NCBI GenBank assembly: GCA_900074725.1
Contig: LT598454.1
Coordinates: 68,854 to 132,853 of the forward strand
Length of the DNA stretch: 64,000 nucleotides
From: Lachancea dasiensis
Lineage: Eukaryota; Ascomycota; Saccharomycetes; Saccharomycetales; Saccharomycetaceae
Direction: 5' to 3'
This document shows positions 1 through 8,855 of the stretch, one piece after another (the stretch's first letter is position 1; each line of letters starts with the position of its first letter). The translations under genes were made by a program, and so were the position numbers. The notes under the pieces were generated by a model. That model saw only the letters and a program-made list of their open reading frames with translations, did not search any database and was not told the DNA's origin.

Positions 1-270
1 CACAGTAACCACGAGAACCGGATATATTTCGTGGCTCTGGTGTGCGGTGAGGAGTATCCCGACCAGCCTCCCCAGATTAGGTTTCTGTCCAAAATCAATC
101 TTCCCTGCGTCAACCAGACCACTGGCGATGTCCAGGCCAGTAGTTTCAATACACTAAAGAACTGGAAGCGTTCTTACACCATGGAGACGCTGCTTCTTGA
201 TCTGCGGAAAGAAATGGCCCTCCCTGCTAATAAGAAATTACCCCAGCCCGCTGAGGGAACCACGTTTTAA
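1..270 (+). CDS. MMS2: Ubiquitin-conjugating enzyme variant Mms2, 3' part only
   Basis: The gene enters from the left edge in frame 1, so only the last 89 codons are present. The protein is an E2-fold variant without a catalytic cysteine. In yeast it pairs with Ubc13 to build K63-linked ubiquitin chains, chiefly on PCNA, for error-free bypass of DNA damage. Visible hallmarks are the HSNHENRIY strand, the YPDQPP turn, the SKINLPCVN segment where true E2s carry their active-site cysteine region, and a C-terminal helix with the run TMETLLLDLRKEM. The start and any 5' intron lie outside the window. In S. cerevisiae MMS2 lies close to an alpha-factor gene (MF(ALPHA)2), which matches the layout here. 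Confidence 0.96.
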   Translation, partial: HSNHENRIYFVALVCGEEYPDQPPQIRFLSKINLPCVNQTTGDVQASSFNTLKNWKRSYTMETLLLDLRKEMALPANKKLPQPAEGTTF

Positions 271-639
271 AAGAGGGCCCAATGGGACAATGATCTTTGC
301 TGTGGTAACAGACGAGTTCTCTTCCTGTCAGACCAGAGATACGTATGACTATATATGCGTGTATACCGATTCAATTCAACTAGCACAGCTCAACAGAGGG
401 CAAACTCTTTTAACGCAAGGATAAGGCACATTCAATTGCTATTTGCCAACAGTGTGGACAGTGTCAGGCCGTCTTTGTTATTGGGTTTTCGGCCAATTTA
501 AGGTGTAAGGATTTACAGTGATCACTTTTATCATTCAATAAGCATTAGCACTAGCTAAAAAGTACTTGCTGTCTGGCTCTTCTAGAAAGTACCTTACAAC
601 CTAGGGCCATTAGTGTTAGCTTCTGCGACACAGCTCACA
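271..639. other. Spacer MMS2-POS5
   Basis: This 369-base stretch holds the 3' end region of MMS2 and the promoter and leader of POS5. I see no RNA gene, repeat or clear regulatory motif. The open frame continues upstream of the POS5 ATG to a non-ATG codon at 613, with no sign that this extension is used. Confidence 0.6.
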
Positions 640-1911
640 ATGATACATTTAATTGGACCGAGGCTGAGCATTTGCAGTGCGTCGCAATGGACTCGCTTTC
701 GCAAATCACTCTGGATCACAAGAAACCTGCATTCAAGACTACGAGACACATCCCAATTCGTGAGTTTGAAATCGGCCAGCAAATTAAGACCTATATCGTC
801 ACCCGACTATATTGCGTCCCCGAACTCAAAGCTGAAATCGCTCATATGGCATAGGCCCTTGCAAAACGTTCTAATTACCAAGAAGCCATGGGCGGACAGT
901 ACTCGACAAGCCATGGTTGACTTCATCACCTATCTACATGATTCCTATCCAGAAATCAATGTGCTAGTGCAGCCGGACGTTGCAGAGGAAATCGCCCAGG
1001 AGTTTGTCAAAAACCCACAATCCAATCCGAGCGAACCACACGTTTTGTATACGGGCGAGATCGAGGATATTGTGGACAAAGTAGATCTTTTGGTTACGTT
1101 AGGCGGTGACGGAACTATATTGCGGGCAGTGTCCCTGTTTGGAAACATGCCAGTGCCACCGGTGTTGGCGTTTTCCTTGGGCACATTGGGGTTTCTACTG
1201 CCGTTTAACTTTAAAGAACACCAACAAGTCTTCGAGCAAGTGATCAGTTCCCGCGCCAAATGCTTGCACCGAACACGTCTTGAATGCCACGTCATTCGAC
1301 GTGGGCCTAAAGGTACAACCTACGAGAGCGTGGCCCATCATGCCATGAATGATATCTTTCTACATAGAGGCAATTCGCCCCACTTGACCAACTTGGACAT
1401 TTTTATCGATGGAGAGTACCTAACAAGAACTACTGCGGACGGGGTCACTTTGGCGACGCCTACGGGCTCCACCGCTTATTCTTTATCTGCTGGCGGAAGT
1501 ATAGTGTCTCCATTGGTGCCCTCAATTTTATTGACTCCGATATGTCCTCGTTCTCTTTCTTTTAGACCGCTAATCTTACCACAGTCCTCCCATATAAAGG
1601 TCAAAGTCTGCTCCAAGCCTCTGCAGGGGCCAGATAATAAAGTTGTCAAACTTTCGATCGATGGGGTGCCACTAGAAGACCTCAACGTAGGTGACGAAAT
1701 TCACGTTGTGAATGAAATCGGGACAATCTACGTGAACGGCTCGCAACTGCCTAGTTCTAAAGACAGCGACTCCACCAAGCAACGCCATGCAAGTAAAGAG
1801 AATTTTGGAATACATTGCATTGCCAAGACAGAAAACGACTGGACTCGTGGCATCAACGAGCTATTGGGTTTCAATTCCAGCTTCAGGTTTACGTCTCACA
1901 AGAACAGCTGA
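640..1911 (+). CDS. POS5: Mitochondrial NADH/NAD+ kinase
   Basis: This 423-residue NAD(H) kinase phosphorylates NADH (and NAD+) to NADPH (NADP+) in the mitochondrial matrix, supplying reductant for oxidative-stress defence and Fe-S biogenesis. The family signature GGDGT lies at residues 155-157 onward, within the run LGGDGTILRA. The later TPTGSTAYSLSAGGS loop, the second conserved nucleotide-binding motif, is intact. The N-terminal stretch of about 50 residues is rich in Arg, Ser and Leu and nearly free of acids, as expected for a mitochondrial targeting sequence. I start at the first in-frame ATG (640); the frame is open further upstream but has no ATG. Length is close to S. cerevisiae Pos5 (about 414). 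POS5 is the neighbour of MF(ALPHA)1 in S. cerevisiae; here a lipase gene lies between them. Confidence 0.95.
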   Translation: MIHLIGPRLSICSASQWTRFRKSLWITRNLHSRLRDTSQFVSLKSASKLRPISSPDYIASPNSKLKSLIWHRPLQNVLITKKPWADSTRQAMVDFITYLHDSYPEINVLVQPDVAEEIAQEFVKNPQSNPSEPHVLYTGEIEDIVDKVDLLVTLGGDGTILRAVSLFGNMPVPPVLAFSLGTLGFLLPFNFKEHQQVFEQVISSRAKCLHRTRLECHVIRRGPKGTTYESVAHHAMNDIFLHRGNSPHLTNLDIFIDGEYLTRTTADGVTLATPTGSTAYSLSAGGSIVSPLVPSILLTPICPRSLSFRPLILPQSSHIKVKVCSKPLQGPDNKVVKLSIDGVPLEDLNVGDEIHVVNEIGTIYVNGSQLPSSKDSDSTKQRHASKENFGIHCIAKTENDWTRGINELLGFNSSFRFTSHKNS

Positions 1912-2547
1912 TGTGGCACATCATAAGCGATTTTCCGACCTTTTCGCGAGGCAACACCTAGCTCTCTACATACAATACAAGAATGTCCCAGCAATCATTG
2001 CAACAACTCCCATTCGGGCGCACGAAGGCAAAACCCTTAGATCTGTCACGAAGACAAACAACTGATGAGTCGTCGCACCCAAGATCACTGGATTTTTTCT
2101 CCAGTCCAAGCTACAATCTTTATAGAAAAGGCAGCACATTATCTACACTTGTCATGGGCCAAGAACGTCCCGGGGGAGTTCGACCTCAAGGAGACGCTGT
2201 TACGCACTGCGAATGGCTGTGAATTTGCGTTACTTTTCTAAAATTCACAAAGTGAGAATTGGAAGTTGGAAAACTTTGGGCCTTTATATACGCTAATTTT
2301 TCAATCGTAGTTACCCGCACGTGAAGAAATACCAAGCATCGGCGTGCCAGGGCAAGACTCCAGCGACAGGATATTATTGACAGTGAGCACAATGCCGTGT
2401 GCCTAACGCTCACGGTAGTGGAAAGAAGAATGGTGGTAACCTTGAATGAAAATGTTATGTTTTAGTAGCTAGAAAACCACTTTCTTTTCGGTTCCCCTAA
2501 AAGTAGAGAACTCTTTTGGCTAAAAATGCAAAAAGACGGCGATGGAG
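1912..2547. other. Convergent spacer POS5-lipase
   Basis: POS5 and the lipase gene point towards each other across 636 bases, which is long for a convergent spacer in this window. Several short overlapping open frames occur on both strands (for example 1983-2222 and 2186-2413), but none shows a family motif. A CACGTG hexamer near 2319 is a possible Cbf1-type site. I see no tRNA or repeat. Confidence 0.5.
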
Positions 2548-3882
2548 CTATATGTCGCTAGTCGTGTCCGTGTCGGTATCACTTATATCATTGGCAGCAT
2601 GTACTTGCTCCAACTTTTGCAGTAATGGATTAAACACCAATTCTGTCACGTTGTCGGCCCACAGGGTGTCCATGTGCTCGTATCCTGGAAGCTCGACCAG
2701 CGTCAGATCTTTCAGATTGCGTACGAGATTTTGTTTCGTTGTTTCCATGTCGATGAGAATATCCTGGTCGCCATATAGCAGCATCATGGGCATGTTTTCG
2801 ATGACTTGAACCGGAAAAGGTGCGCAGCGGTGTAATTTACTGTGCAGGGACGGCACGGAGGAGTAGATCTTGGAGATGTCCTCTTGGAACATTTGGAATC
2901 GTTTGTTATTGATGATCTGGAACCAGTGGGCTACACTTTTCACGCTGGAGGGCGAAAACATGTGGGTGTAACCCACCTGTTTCTGCGTCAGACTTATGTG
3001 CTCGCTTTTCCAGTTGAACAGATAAACCAACGACCAATCTACAACCTTCATGTAATTTATCGGACCCAGAAGCCGCTGCCAGAATACTGTCGAAGGCAGG
3101 ATGGCCCTGGTTCCGAAGATAAAGTACAGAAGCTCCGAAGGGCACGTCACGAGAAACTTAGCGATTGGATGGCTCAGAGATCGTGGAATCATTGCTGGCG
3201 ACAGTCCCACAAACAGCTTTATCTTGTCTCGCAGCTGTGGGTTGATAGAGAAGGCAGCAAATGCCTGGGAGGAGCCTTGGCTGAAGCCTATGTACGTCAG
3301 TTTCGACAACTTGGTTAGGTCCAGAATGTAGGTCAGAGTGTCGGGGATATCGAAAATCGCATATTCGTCCAGCGAGAAATCCCAAAACTTTGCGCTTTTC
3401 GACGACAGGTTGATGTGCTTTCTGCTGTATTTGTTACCGCGGTTGTTGCCGAGCCAAACATCGTATCCACGCTCGACCAGCAAAAATGGCAAACACTTCT
3501 CTGTGCGCTGGCCTAACAAGAATAGTTCACTATTGGTCAACAATCCGTGGTGAAAGTACACTACAGGTCGTTTAAGCTTTAATTCATGGAGAGATGCATG
3601 TCTGCTCACAATGCGATGCACCGTTAATAAATAACCATCCTGCGTCTTGACAACATGTTCGTGGACCTCAAACCCATGAGCAGCGCAGATGTCCAACACA
3701 TCATTAGCGTTTACTACTTCTTCCACCAGTTTGCTTGGGTAAACGTAATTTTCGGTCTTGTACGATTGCAGGATGGGCAAAAGGTATACCAATGGCAGGA
3801 TGTATTCACCATATATCCACAGTGGTATTCTCACAAAAAGACTCGCCAGAAAAACAGACAAGCTGTGTAGACGGTCCAGCAT
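2548..3882 (-). CDS. Steryl ester hydrolase / acid-lipase family protein (Tgl1/Yeh type)
   Basis: This is a 444-residue alpha/beta-hydrolase of the lysosomal acid lipase family, which in yeast contains the steryl ester hydrolases Tgl1, Yeh1 and Yeh2 of lipid droplets and plasma membrane. A hydrophobic N-terminal segment (about residues 10-40) probably anchors it to membrane or droplet. The oxyanion motif HHGLL is at 111-115, the nucleophile elbow GFSQG has Ser201, the acid residue is likely in the YGDQD motif, and the histidine is in YEHMDTLW near the C terminus. WDFSLDEYAIFDIP is typical of the family. Length and N-terminus resemble Tgl1 more than the longer Yeh proteins, but I cannot settle orthology. 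The gene separates POS5 from the alpha-factor gene, which are adjacent in S. cerevisiae. Confidence 0.9.
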   Translation of the reverse strand: MLDRLHSLSVFLASLFVRIPLWIYGEYILPLVYLLPILQSYKTENYVYPSKLVEEVVNANDVLDICAAHGFEVHEHVVKTQDGYLLTVHRIVSRHASLHELKLKRPVVYFHHGLLTNSELFLLGQRTEKCLPFLLVERGYDVWLGNNRGNKYSRKHINLSSKSAKFWDFSLDEYAIFDIPDTLTYILDLTKLSKLTYIGFSQGSSQAFAAFSINPQLRDKIKLFVGLSPAMIPRSLSHPIAKFLVTCPSELLYFIFGTRAILPSTVFWQRLLGPINYMKVVDWSLVYLFNWKSEHISLTQKQVGYTHMFSPSSVKSVAHWFQIINNKRFQMFQEDISKIYSSVPSLHSKLHRCAPFPVQVIENMPMMLLYGDQDILIDMETTKQNLVRNLKDLTLVELPGYEHMDTLWADNVTELVFNPLLQKLEQVHAANDISDTDTDTTSDI

Positions 3883-4637
3883 ATTTAACTAACAGGTCTG
3901 GGCCCATAAACGACACGCGTTGAAAGGTTATTGCCGGTCTGAAGTTTTAGAAGGCTAATTCAGTTTGATATGTAAAGTACATTAATATGGCGAAATTTGG
4001 CCCAACTCATCGACCTCATCACGTATAACCATTTAGAAAAGTGAAGTATAGGCAGCGGTAGGATCTTTTACAGAAACTAGTTATGTTGTGGAGATATTTC
4101 GGACAACTGGTTAGAAAGTGAGAGGAATAGGCAGAGGTTTGGACATCTTGAGGGGGATTTTTGGCTATTTCCTGCTCAACGGGTTTATGAACTATAACAA
4201 CTGTTGGGTGGCCCTGTGAGCTGAAATTTGGTGCTAGCACGAGTAACTGATGAGGTTTGGGTCTGTTTGGGGCTATTTGAACTTGCTCTTAGGCTTATCC
4301 TCTTTGGTAACGCTGCGGTTTGTCGTTTGGCCATACCTTCTTGAAGTACTATACCTCAACGAAAAACACCGTTCAATGGGCTGCCAGCTGCTCCTCATGG
4401 ACGCTCTTTATCGGTGTTATAATTGAGCTAGGCTAGCACTGGTTTGCCGTAAGTCTGCAACGAGCTAGAGAGGTACGACGAAGATTTCATTTTATGGTGG
4501 TGATGGGGCCCAAATGCGTGGAAAAAACGGTCCCCAGGGTCCTATAACCGAGATGAGGAAAGCTCTTAGAGAACCCGATATGGAAACTTTGGATGCTTGA
4601 ATTGTGCTAGTTTTTGGGCCGTGTCAACGACAGCCTT

Positions 4638-4665
4638 CCGCATTGGGATGATAATGAGTGGAAAG
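4638..4665 (-). promoter_or_regulatory. Candidate Mcm1/alpha1 (PQ-type) element upstream of the pheromone gene
   Basis: On the minus strand this stretch begins CTTTCC and ends CCAATGCGG. It therefore resembles the S. cerevisiae PQ element (an Mcm1 half-site CTTTCC followed by an alpha1 site with a CAATG core) with one extra base in the spacing. It lies about 310-340 bases upstream of the pheromone ATG, a reasonable distance for the alpha-specific activating site. The Mcm1 half is imperfect and no second copy was found, so this is a weak candidate. Confidence 0.3.
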
Positions 4666-4852
4666 ATGTGCATTGCGAGAACCACTAAACAGTCAAGCGG
4701 TGTGAGGAGTAAGTGGTCAAGGATCCAATACGGGCAGATTAGCAGCGTGGTTTGTGGTTTTAAACTTGTTTTGAAGGTGCGGTGTATGGTCAAACGTTTT
4801 GGCTGCTAGGACCAAACTCCGACAGATGCGAGAGAAACATCCAAAGCATAAT

Positions 4853-4860
4853 TATAAAAG
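4853..4860 (+). promoter_or_regulatory. TATA box of the alpha-factor gene
   Basis: TATAAAAG lies 115 bases upstream of the pheromone start codon. This is the strong TATA form expected for a highly regulated mating-type-specific gene. Confidence 0.65.
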
Positions 4861-4974
4861 GATCGCTTGCAGAGAACTGAAAAATGGTACAGTTTGCAAG
4901 TCGTTGTACTTTACTTCCCCCTACATTATCGAAGATAACTTCTTGAACAATCCACGAGTATCGCGGACACCAAC

Positions 4975-5595
4975 ATGTTCAGAGAATTTTCAGCATATTT
5001 GACACTCGCTTTAGCCATGTCTAGGGCGTGGGCAGCTCCCGTAAATCTCTCGTCATCGTTATCAATGAATGAAGGGCAAAGTCTCCCGGCGGAAAGCATA
5101 GTGGGGTTTTTGGATTTGACTGGCGCAGATGATTTGGCCCTCTTTCCGGTGTCTAATGCTACCAACACCGGAGTCCTTATTGTGAACACCACCGTGTTGG
5201 ACAGTGCTACGGAGAGTAAAAAGCGTGGGAAGAGAAACGCCAACGCGGAGGCCGAACCATGGCAGTGGCTCCGTCTTGGCCGTGGCCAGCCCATGTACAA
5301 GCGTGAAGCTAACGCAGAGGCAGAGGCCTGGAGCTGGTTACGTCTTGGGAGAGGACAGCCCATGTATAAGCGAGACGCGAATGCAGAGCCGGAACCTTGG
5401 AAGTGGCTACGTTTGGGTCGCGGCCAGCCAATGTACAAGAGAGACGCTAGTGCGGACGCCAATGCGAATGCCGAACCTTGGAGGTGGCTACGCCTAGGAC
5501 GCGGCCAGCCTATGTATAAGAGAGATGCCAGCGCCGCGCCAGGCGCACAACCGTGGCGTTGGTTGCGGCTCGACAGGGGCCAGCCCATGTACTAA
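4975..5595 (+). CDS. MF(ALPHA): Alpha-factor mating pheromone precursor with five peptide repeats
   Basis: This 206-residue prepro-pheromone has a signal peptide (about 1-20, ending AWA|AP), a pro-region with NLS, NAT and NTT glycosylation sites and the conserved FLDLTG segment, and then five 13-residue pheromones at residues 96-108, 119-131, 142-154, 169-181 and 194-206. The pattern is WxWLRLGRGQPMY, where x is Gln, Ser, Lys, Arg and Arg in order; the last copy has Asp at position 7. Kex2 sites (KR) precede every copy, with a double site KKRGKR before the first spacer. Spacers of 8 to 12 residues consist entirely of X-Ala or X-Pro pairs, the substrate of Ste13 dipeptidyl aminopeptidase. The last copy ends at the stop codon without KR. 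The peptide would be secreted by alpha cells and bind Ste2 on a cells. Neighbours POS5 and UIP4 match the MF(ALPHA)1 locus, and MMS2 the MF(ALPHA)2 locus, of S. cerevisiae. Confidence 0.98.
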   Translation: MFREFSAYLTLALAMSRAWAAPVNLSSSLSMNEGQSLPAESIVGFLDLTGADDLALFPVSNATNTGVLIVNTTVLDSATESKKRGKRNANAEAEPWQWLRLGRGQPMYKREANAEAEAWSWLRLGRGQPMYKRDANAEPEPWKWLRLGRGQPMYKRDASADANANAEPWRWLRLGRGQPMYKRDASAAPGAQPWRWLRLDRGQPMY

Positions 5596-5845
5596 CGACA
5601 GGGCCCCACCCTTGAATCACCACCTATGCTTTAACTACTATATCCGCCAGGCAGCGGTCTCGAATATTGTACTGTTTCCAACAGTCTAGCACTCCTTCTG
5701 CAGTTAATATTATAATAGGAGACATAGCTAAGAGACACCTAAATTCCAAACTGACATTTCTACATCCACCTTGACCAGCAAGCGGTGCACGGTGCGTAGC
5801 CAACGTCCCGCGGGGGTTTGCTGCAACTGTGCACGAGGTACTAAT

Positions 5846-6580
5846 TCACTGGTGTTCTCGCTTTCCTACGCCGAACCATCGGTAGAATAGGCTGCGGAAG
5901 AAAAAGATTATGCTGTGAAGCAGGTTATTGTAGTCCTTAGGATCACCCTTGGTAGAAACGTCCGTTTCTGCGGATCCCTGTCTGCTTCTACTCACAGGCC
6001 CATCGTAGCGGTTCTGCTCCAAACTCTGCTCCTGGGTTTCGTGGTAGTTGTCCTCCAAGTCCGATTCGTTGATGACAACTGGCGTTTCTTGCGAGGCCAC
6101 AGGATTCATCGGAGTTGGATCGGGACTCGAAGGCTCGTTTTCGCGGCCTATAAGCTCTTCCTCATCGTAGTCGTCGCCGTTTTCATCGTAAACTTCTTCG
6201 TCTGCCACTCCTACGCTGGTTTCTACTCCCCCTCCTTCTCCTCCTCCTAAGACACTCTCCTCCTGCTGCTGCGGTGCCATCTCTTCGAGTGTCATATACA
6301 TCGCGTTGTTTTCGTTTCCAACCTCATCTGACTCCTTCGCAAAGTTGTCGTCTGTAAACCACGTACCTGAGTCGTCGATGAACTTGAAAAGGGTCACAGC
6401 CTTTCCACCCTTGACTTCGCATTTGGCCAATAAATCCTGGTCTAATTGGAACTCCCATTGTTGATCTTGGTCATTGAAAACCATAGGTTTGATATCCCAT
6501 TGAGTAAAATTGCCCGCAATGCTGAGAGAACTCAGTTTTGTCTGGCTGTGTTTAAACACTATCGTGTTCATAACAACCAT
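5846..6580 (-). CDS. UIP4: Uip4, Ulp1-interacting nuclear-envelope/ER protein
   Basis: This 244-residue protein has an N-terminal glycogen-binding-like (AMPK-beta/CBM48 type) immunoglobulin fold at about residues 5-95, seen in the run SIAGNFTQWDIKPM and in the later ESDEVGNENN. A long acidic, Ser/Pro-rich middle follows, and then a short hydrophobic C-terminal segment (about 218-238, LLHSIIFFFRSLFYRWF) that could anchor it in a membrane. S. cerevisiae Uip4 (251 residues) interacts with the SUMO protease Ulp1 and sits at the nuclear envelope and ER. Position between the alpha-factor gene and MRN1 is the same as in S. cerevisiae, and this supports the name more than similarity alone. The first ATG was chosen; a second Met lies three residues later. 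Confidence 0.85.
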   Translation of the reverse strand: MVVMNTIVFKHSQTKLSSLSIAGNFTQWDIKPMVFNDQDQQWEFQLDQDLLAKCEVKGGKAVTLFKFIDDSGTWFTDDNFAKESDEVGNENNAMYMTLEEMAPQQQEESVLGGGEGGGVETSVGVADEEVYDENGDDYDEEELIGRENEPSSPDPTPMNPVASQETPVVINESDLEDNYHETQEQSLEQNRYDGPVSRSRQGSAETDVSTKGDPKDYNNLLHSIIFFFRSLFYRWFGVGKREHQ

Positions 6581-7130
6581 GGACTCGAATTCAAGATCGG
6601 TACGCCAACTTCAAGGTACTCTACCTTGCAATCAGAATTTTGATAGTATTTAAACCAAAATTGATAAACAATATCCTATCGATGTGATCCTAGCTATATA
6701 TTCTATTTGCGACAAAGGGATCGGACTTGCTGTCATTATTATCTCACCAGGGCTGCCACGAAAACTTCGATGCCTGACAACTCCCAATTCCCTGGCTGTC
6801 ACATGAGCCCAGCGACGGTGAAAAATAGTCAGAGACGTCTGGCCGTGATGGTAACCTGGTACTTATCTGCTGGGTTCCTTAGCCACTTCTTTGATGGCCA
6901 TCTTATGGAGTCCTGGTATAGTGTTTAGATTTTCTACTTGTTGTTAGGTACAATGTCAGTGGTGCGATAATATGTACACATTGCTGCTATCGTTTCAAGC
7001 ATGTCATTTTATGGAAAAACATTGATTAAAATATACTTAAATCATGAACTGAATGAAATGAATGGCCGCCCATTTCGGGAGCCGTAATTTTTCTCTGTGT
7101 TTCACAATAGAATTGCGACTTCGTCTCCTT
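6581..7130. other. Spacer UIP4-MRN1
   Basis: These 550 bases contain the promoter of UIP4 and the 3' region of MRN1, both on the minus strand. I see AT-rich promoter-like sequence near 6640-6710 and no convincing gene or repeat. Confidence 0.5.
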
Positions 7131-8855
7131 TTAGCGATATTGACGGGGGATATTGCCACAGCGATCCTTGCCGAAATTGATCTTGAGATTCTGAAAATGC
7201 GGGTAGGCCTTAATCTTGTCGATTGCCAAGATGGCATTACTGATGTTGGTGAAGTTGACGAAACAGCAGTTGCGTTCCGGGAGAAAGTTGATTTGCTCCA
7301 CTTCGCCAAACTCCTCGAAAATGGCACGAAGACCGTCTTGTGTGAAAATGGGGGAGTCACGGTTGCGGTCCTCGTCGAAATCGATGTTGCCCATGTATAT
7401 GTTCCGTGAAGCTCCATGGCTCACGGCAAGAGCCAAGGCGTTTGAGAGGGCACCCGAGTGCTTCCCCCACCCGATCTTGCATCGCTTGTTGTGTATTGTG
7501 AGGCCGTGAAGAGAGGTCATGGCATAAAGCTGCGCCGCTGCAGTTGGATCGATGAATGTCACGAAGCAAACGTGGCGGTCCGAAAGCAGCTTGATGTTCT
7601 GTAAGAGGCCACCGCGCACTGCGTTGCAAATTTCCTCGATTTTTACGTCCTTGGGGAGATTGCCCAGGTAGATGGTACGGTTGCCCAGATTATTGGCGCC
7701 CCCAGCAGCGGTCGCGATAGCCGCAGCAGCGGCAGACTGCTGCAGTAAAGTTGAGGAAATAAAGTCTCTATCGGTGTACTGAACCAGATGTTCCATGCCC
7801 GGCTGTAACCCGAGAAACTGGGCTGCGTTATGCTGTTGCGTCTTGGTGATGAATGCACATCTATCTTTTCCGTAAAATATCTTTTTGTTGGCATAATATG
7901 GATTGACGGAAGTAAGGCTCGAAACCACTTTGATAGCGCTGTAAATTGACGTGAAATGCACGAAGGCAATGCCTTTCTCCGCGATTATCTTGACTGATTC
8001 GATCTCGCCAAAAATGCCCAAATCTTCGCGCAGTTTCTCTTCTGTCACCAAGGCGCCGTCCTCGGACGTCTCATTTTGAGAGACCACTTTTTCAGCGGTA
8101 TTCAAGCGCCCAAGATAAACATTTCTAGTGGCACCATCATTGGACACTGCCGCCGCAACCATTGGGTCCATGGGGATTGGCTTACCCCATCCTATTTTGA
8201 TGTCACGACCGTCTATATTTAACCGCTTGAGGATGGCATCTGAGTGGAAGAGGAGTGCGGAGCCCTCATCAAAGAATGAAATGAAGGCACACATTTTCTC
8301 CCGCAGAATTCTAACGTTTTCCACCACTCCACTGCGAACATGATCCAGTAGCTGTCTCACTTCAATATTAGGAGGGACATTCCCTAGGTAAACAGTTCGG
8401 CTGGGAGCACTGGTGAAGTCTCTTGAATTGTTGGACTGCATGTGGCCATGAGAGAGAGGTGAATTGGCAGCAGCAGCAGCGGCAGCACTTGCAGCAGCCG
8501 AATACTTGGAGTTTCGGGATGCACCGACATGGCCCGAAGAATCTGTCGAAAGATGGCTAGAACTATTGTCTACTTCTTGAGAGGCGATTCCAAAAGTAGG
8601 CTGATCGTGGTCGCTTGGTTGATGCAAAGGAAACCCGCCCATTTGGCGGTGTTGTACAAAACCGATATTGCCATTGTTGCCATAACCTTGGTTAGGCCAA
8701 CCCACCGAACGCTGTTCACTTTGATATGCGAGCTGGGAGTTCGGTGACAGAGACCGATACATGAGGCTTTCAGCAGAAGGGTTATGTGCGGAAAACCTGT
8801 CATATGCATACACGGGAGAGTTGACAAATTGTTGGTGGTAGAAAGACGACATCAT
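7131..8855 (-). CDS. MRN1: RNA-binding protein Mrn1, four RRM domains
   Basis: This 574-residue RNA-binding protein has four RRM-type domains after a low-complexity N-terminus rich in Gln, Asn, Ser and His with an alanine tract. RNP2-like strands are TVYLGNV, NVYLGRL, TIYLGNL and NIYMGNI. The matching RNP1-like strands are CAFISF, IAFVHF, VCFVTF and CCFVNF. RRMs 1 and 3 end in the shared run IGWGK, and 2 and 4 in FYGKDRC or NFGKDRC, so the protein looks like a duplicated RRM pair. S. cerevisiae Mrn1 binds mRNAs for mitochondrial and cell-wall functions and genetically suppresses chromatin-remodelling mutants. The frame is open slightly upstream to a non-ATG codon; I use the first ATG (8855), which is followed at once by another. 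Neighbouring UIP4 is the S. cerevisiae neighbour. Confidence 0.95.
   Translation of the reverse strand: MMSSFYHQQFVNSPVYAYDRFSAHNPSAESLMYRSLSPNSQLAYQSEQRSVGWPNQGYGNNGNIGFVQHRQMGGFPLHQPSDHDQPTFGIASQEVDNSSSHLSTDSSGHVGASRNSKYSAAASAAAAAAANSPLSHGHMQSNNSRDFTSAPSRTVYLGNVPPNIEVRQLLDHVRSGVVENVRILREKMCAFISFFDEGSALLFHSDAILKRLNIDGRDIKIGWGKPIPMDPMVAAAVSNDGATRNVYLGRLNTAEKVVSQNETSEDGALVTEEKLREDLGIFGEIESVKIIAEKGIAFVHFTSIYSAIKVVSSLTSVNPYYANKKIFYGKDRCAFITKTQQHNAAQFLGLQPGMEHLVQYTDRDFISSTLLQQSAAAAAIATAAGGANNLGNRTIYLGNLPKDVKIEEICNAVRGGLLQNIKLLSDRHVCFVTFIDPTAAAQLYAMTSLHGLTIHNKRCKIGWGKHSGALSNALALAVSHGASRNIYMGNIDFDEDRNRDSPIFTQDGLRAIFEEFGEVEQINFLPERNCCFVNFTNISNAILAIDKIKAYPHFQNLKINFGKDRCGNIPRQYR

Larger units (their letters stand above)
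3883..4974. other. Long divergent promoter region, lipase / alpha-factor gene
   Basis: About 1.1 kb separates the two start codons. It should hold the promoter of the lipase gene (left end, minus strand) and the alpha-cell-specific promoter of the pheromone gene (right end). Items seen are an ACGCGT hexamer at 3915-3920 close to the lipase ATG, a PQ-like element at 4638-4665 and a TATA box at 4853-4860. Short open frames (for example 4019-4240 and 4566-4793, minus strand) show no family features. I found no RNA gene. Confidence 0.6.

Noticed and set aside
613-639. Upstream frame extension of POS5 (and similar non-ATG extensions at 8856-8870, 31276-31329, 44782-44853, 50707-50766, 51221-51265, 56502-56540)
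   Set aside because: No ATG in the extensions; the first ATG gives family-typical N-termini in each case. For MCM10 and RTC6 the same symptom led instead to an intron or a downstream ATG.
3915-3920. ACGCGT (MCB) near the lipase start
   Set aside because: A single site only about 33 bases from the start codon, too close for a typical activating site; kept only as a note.
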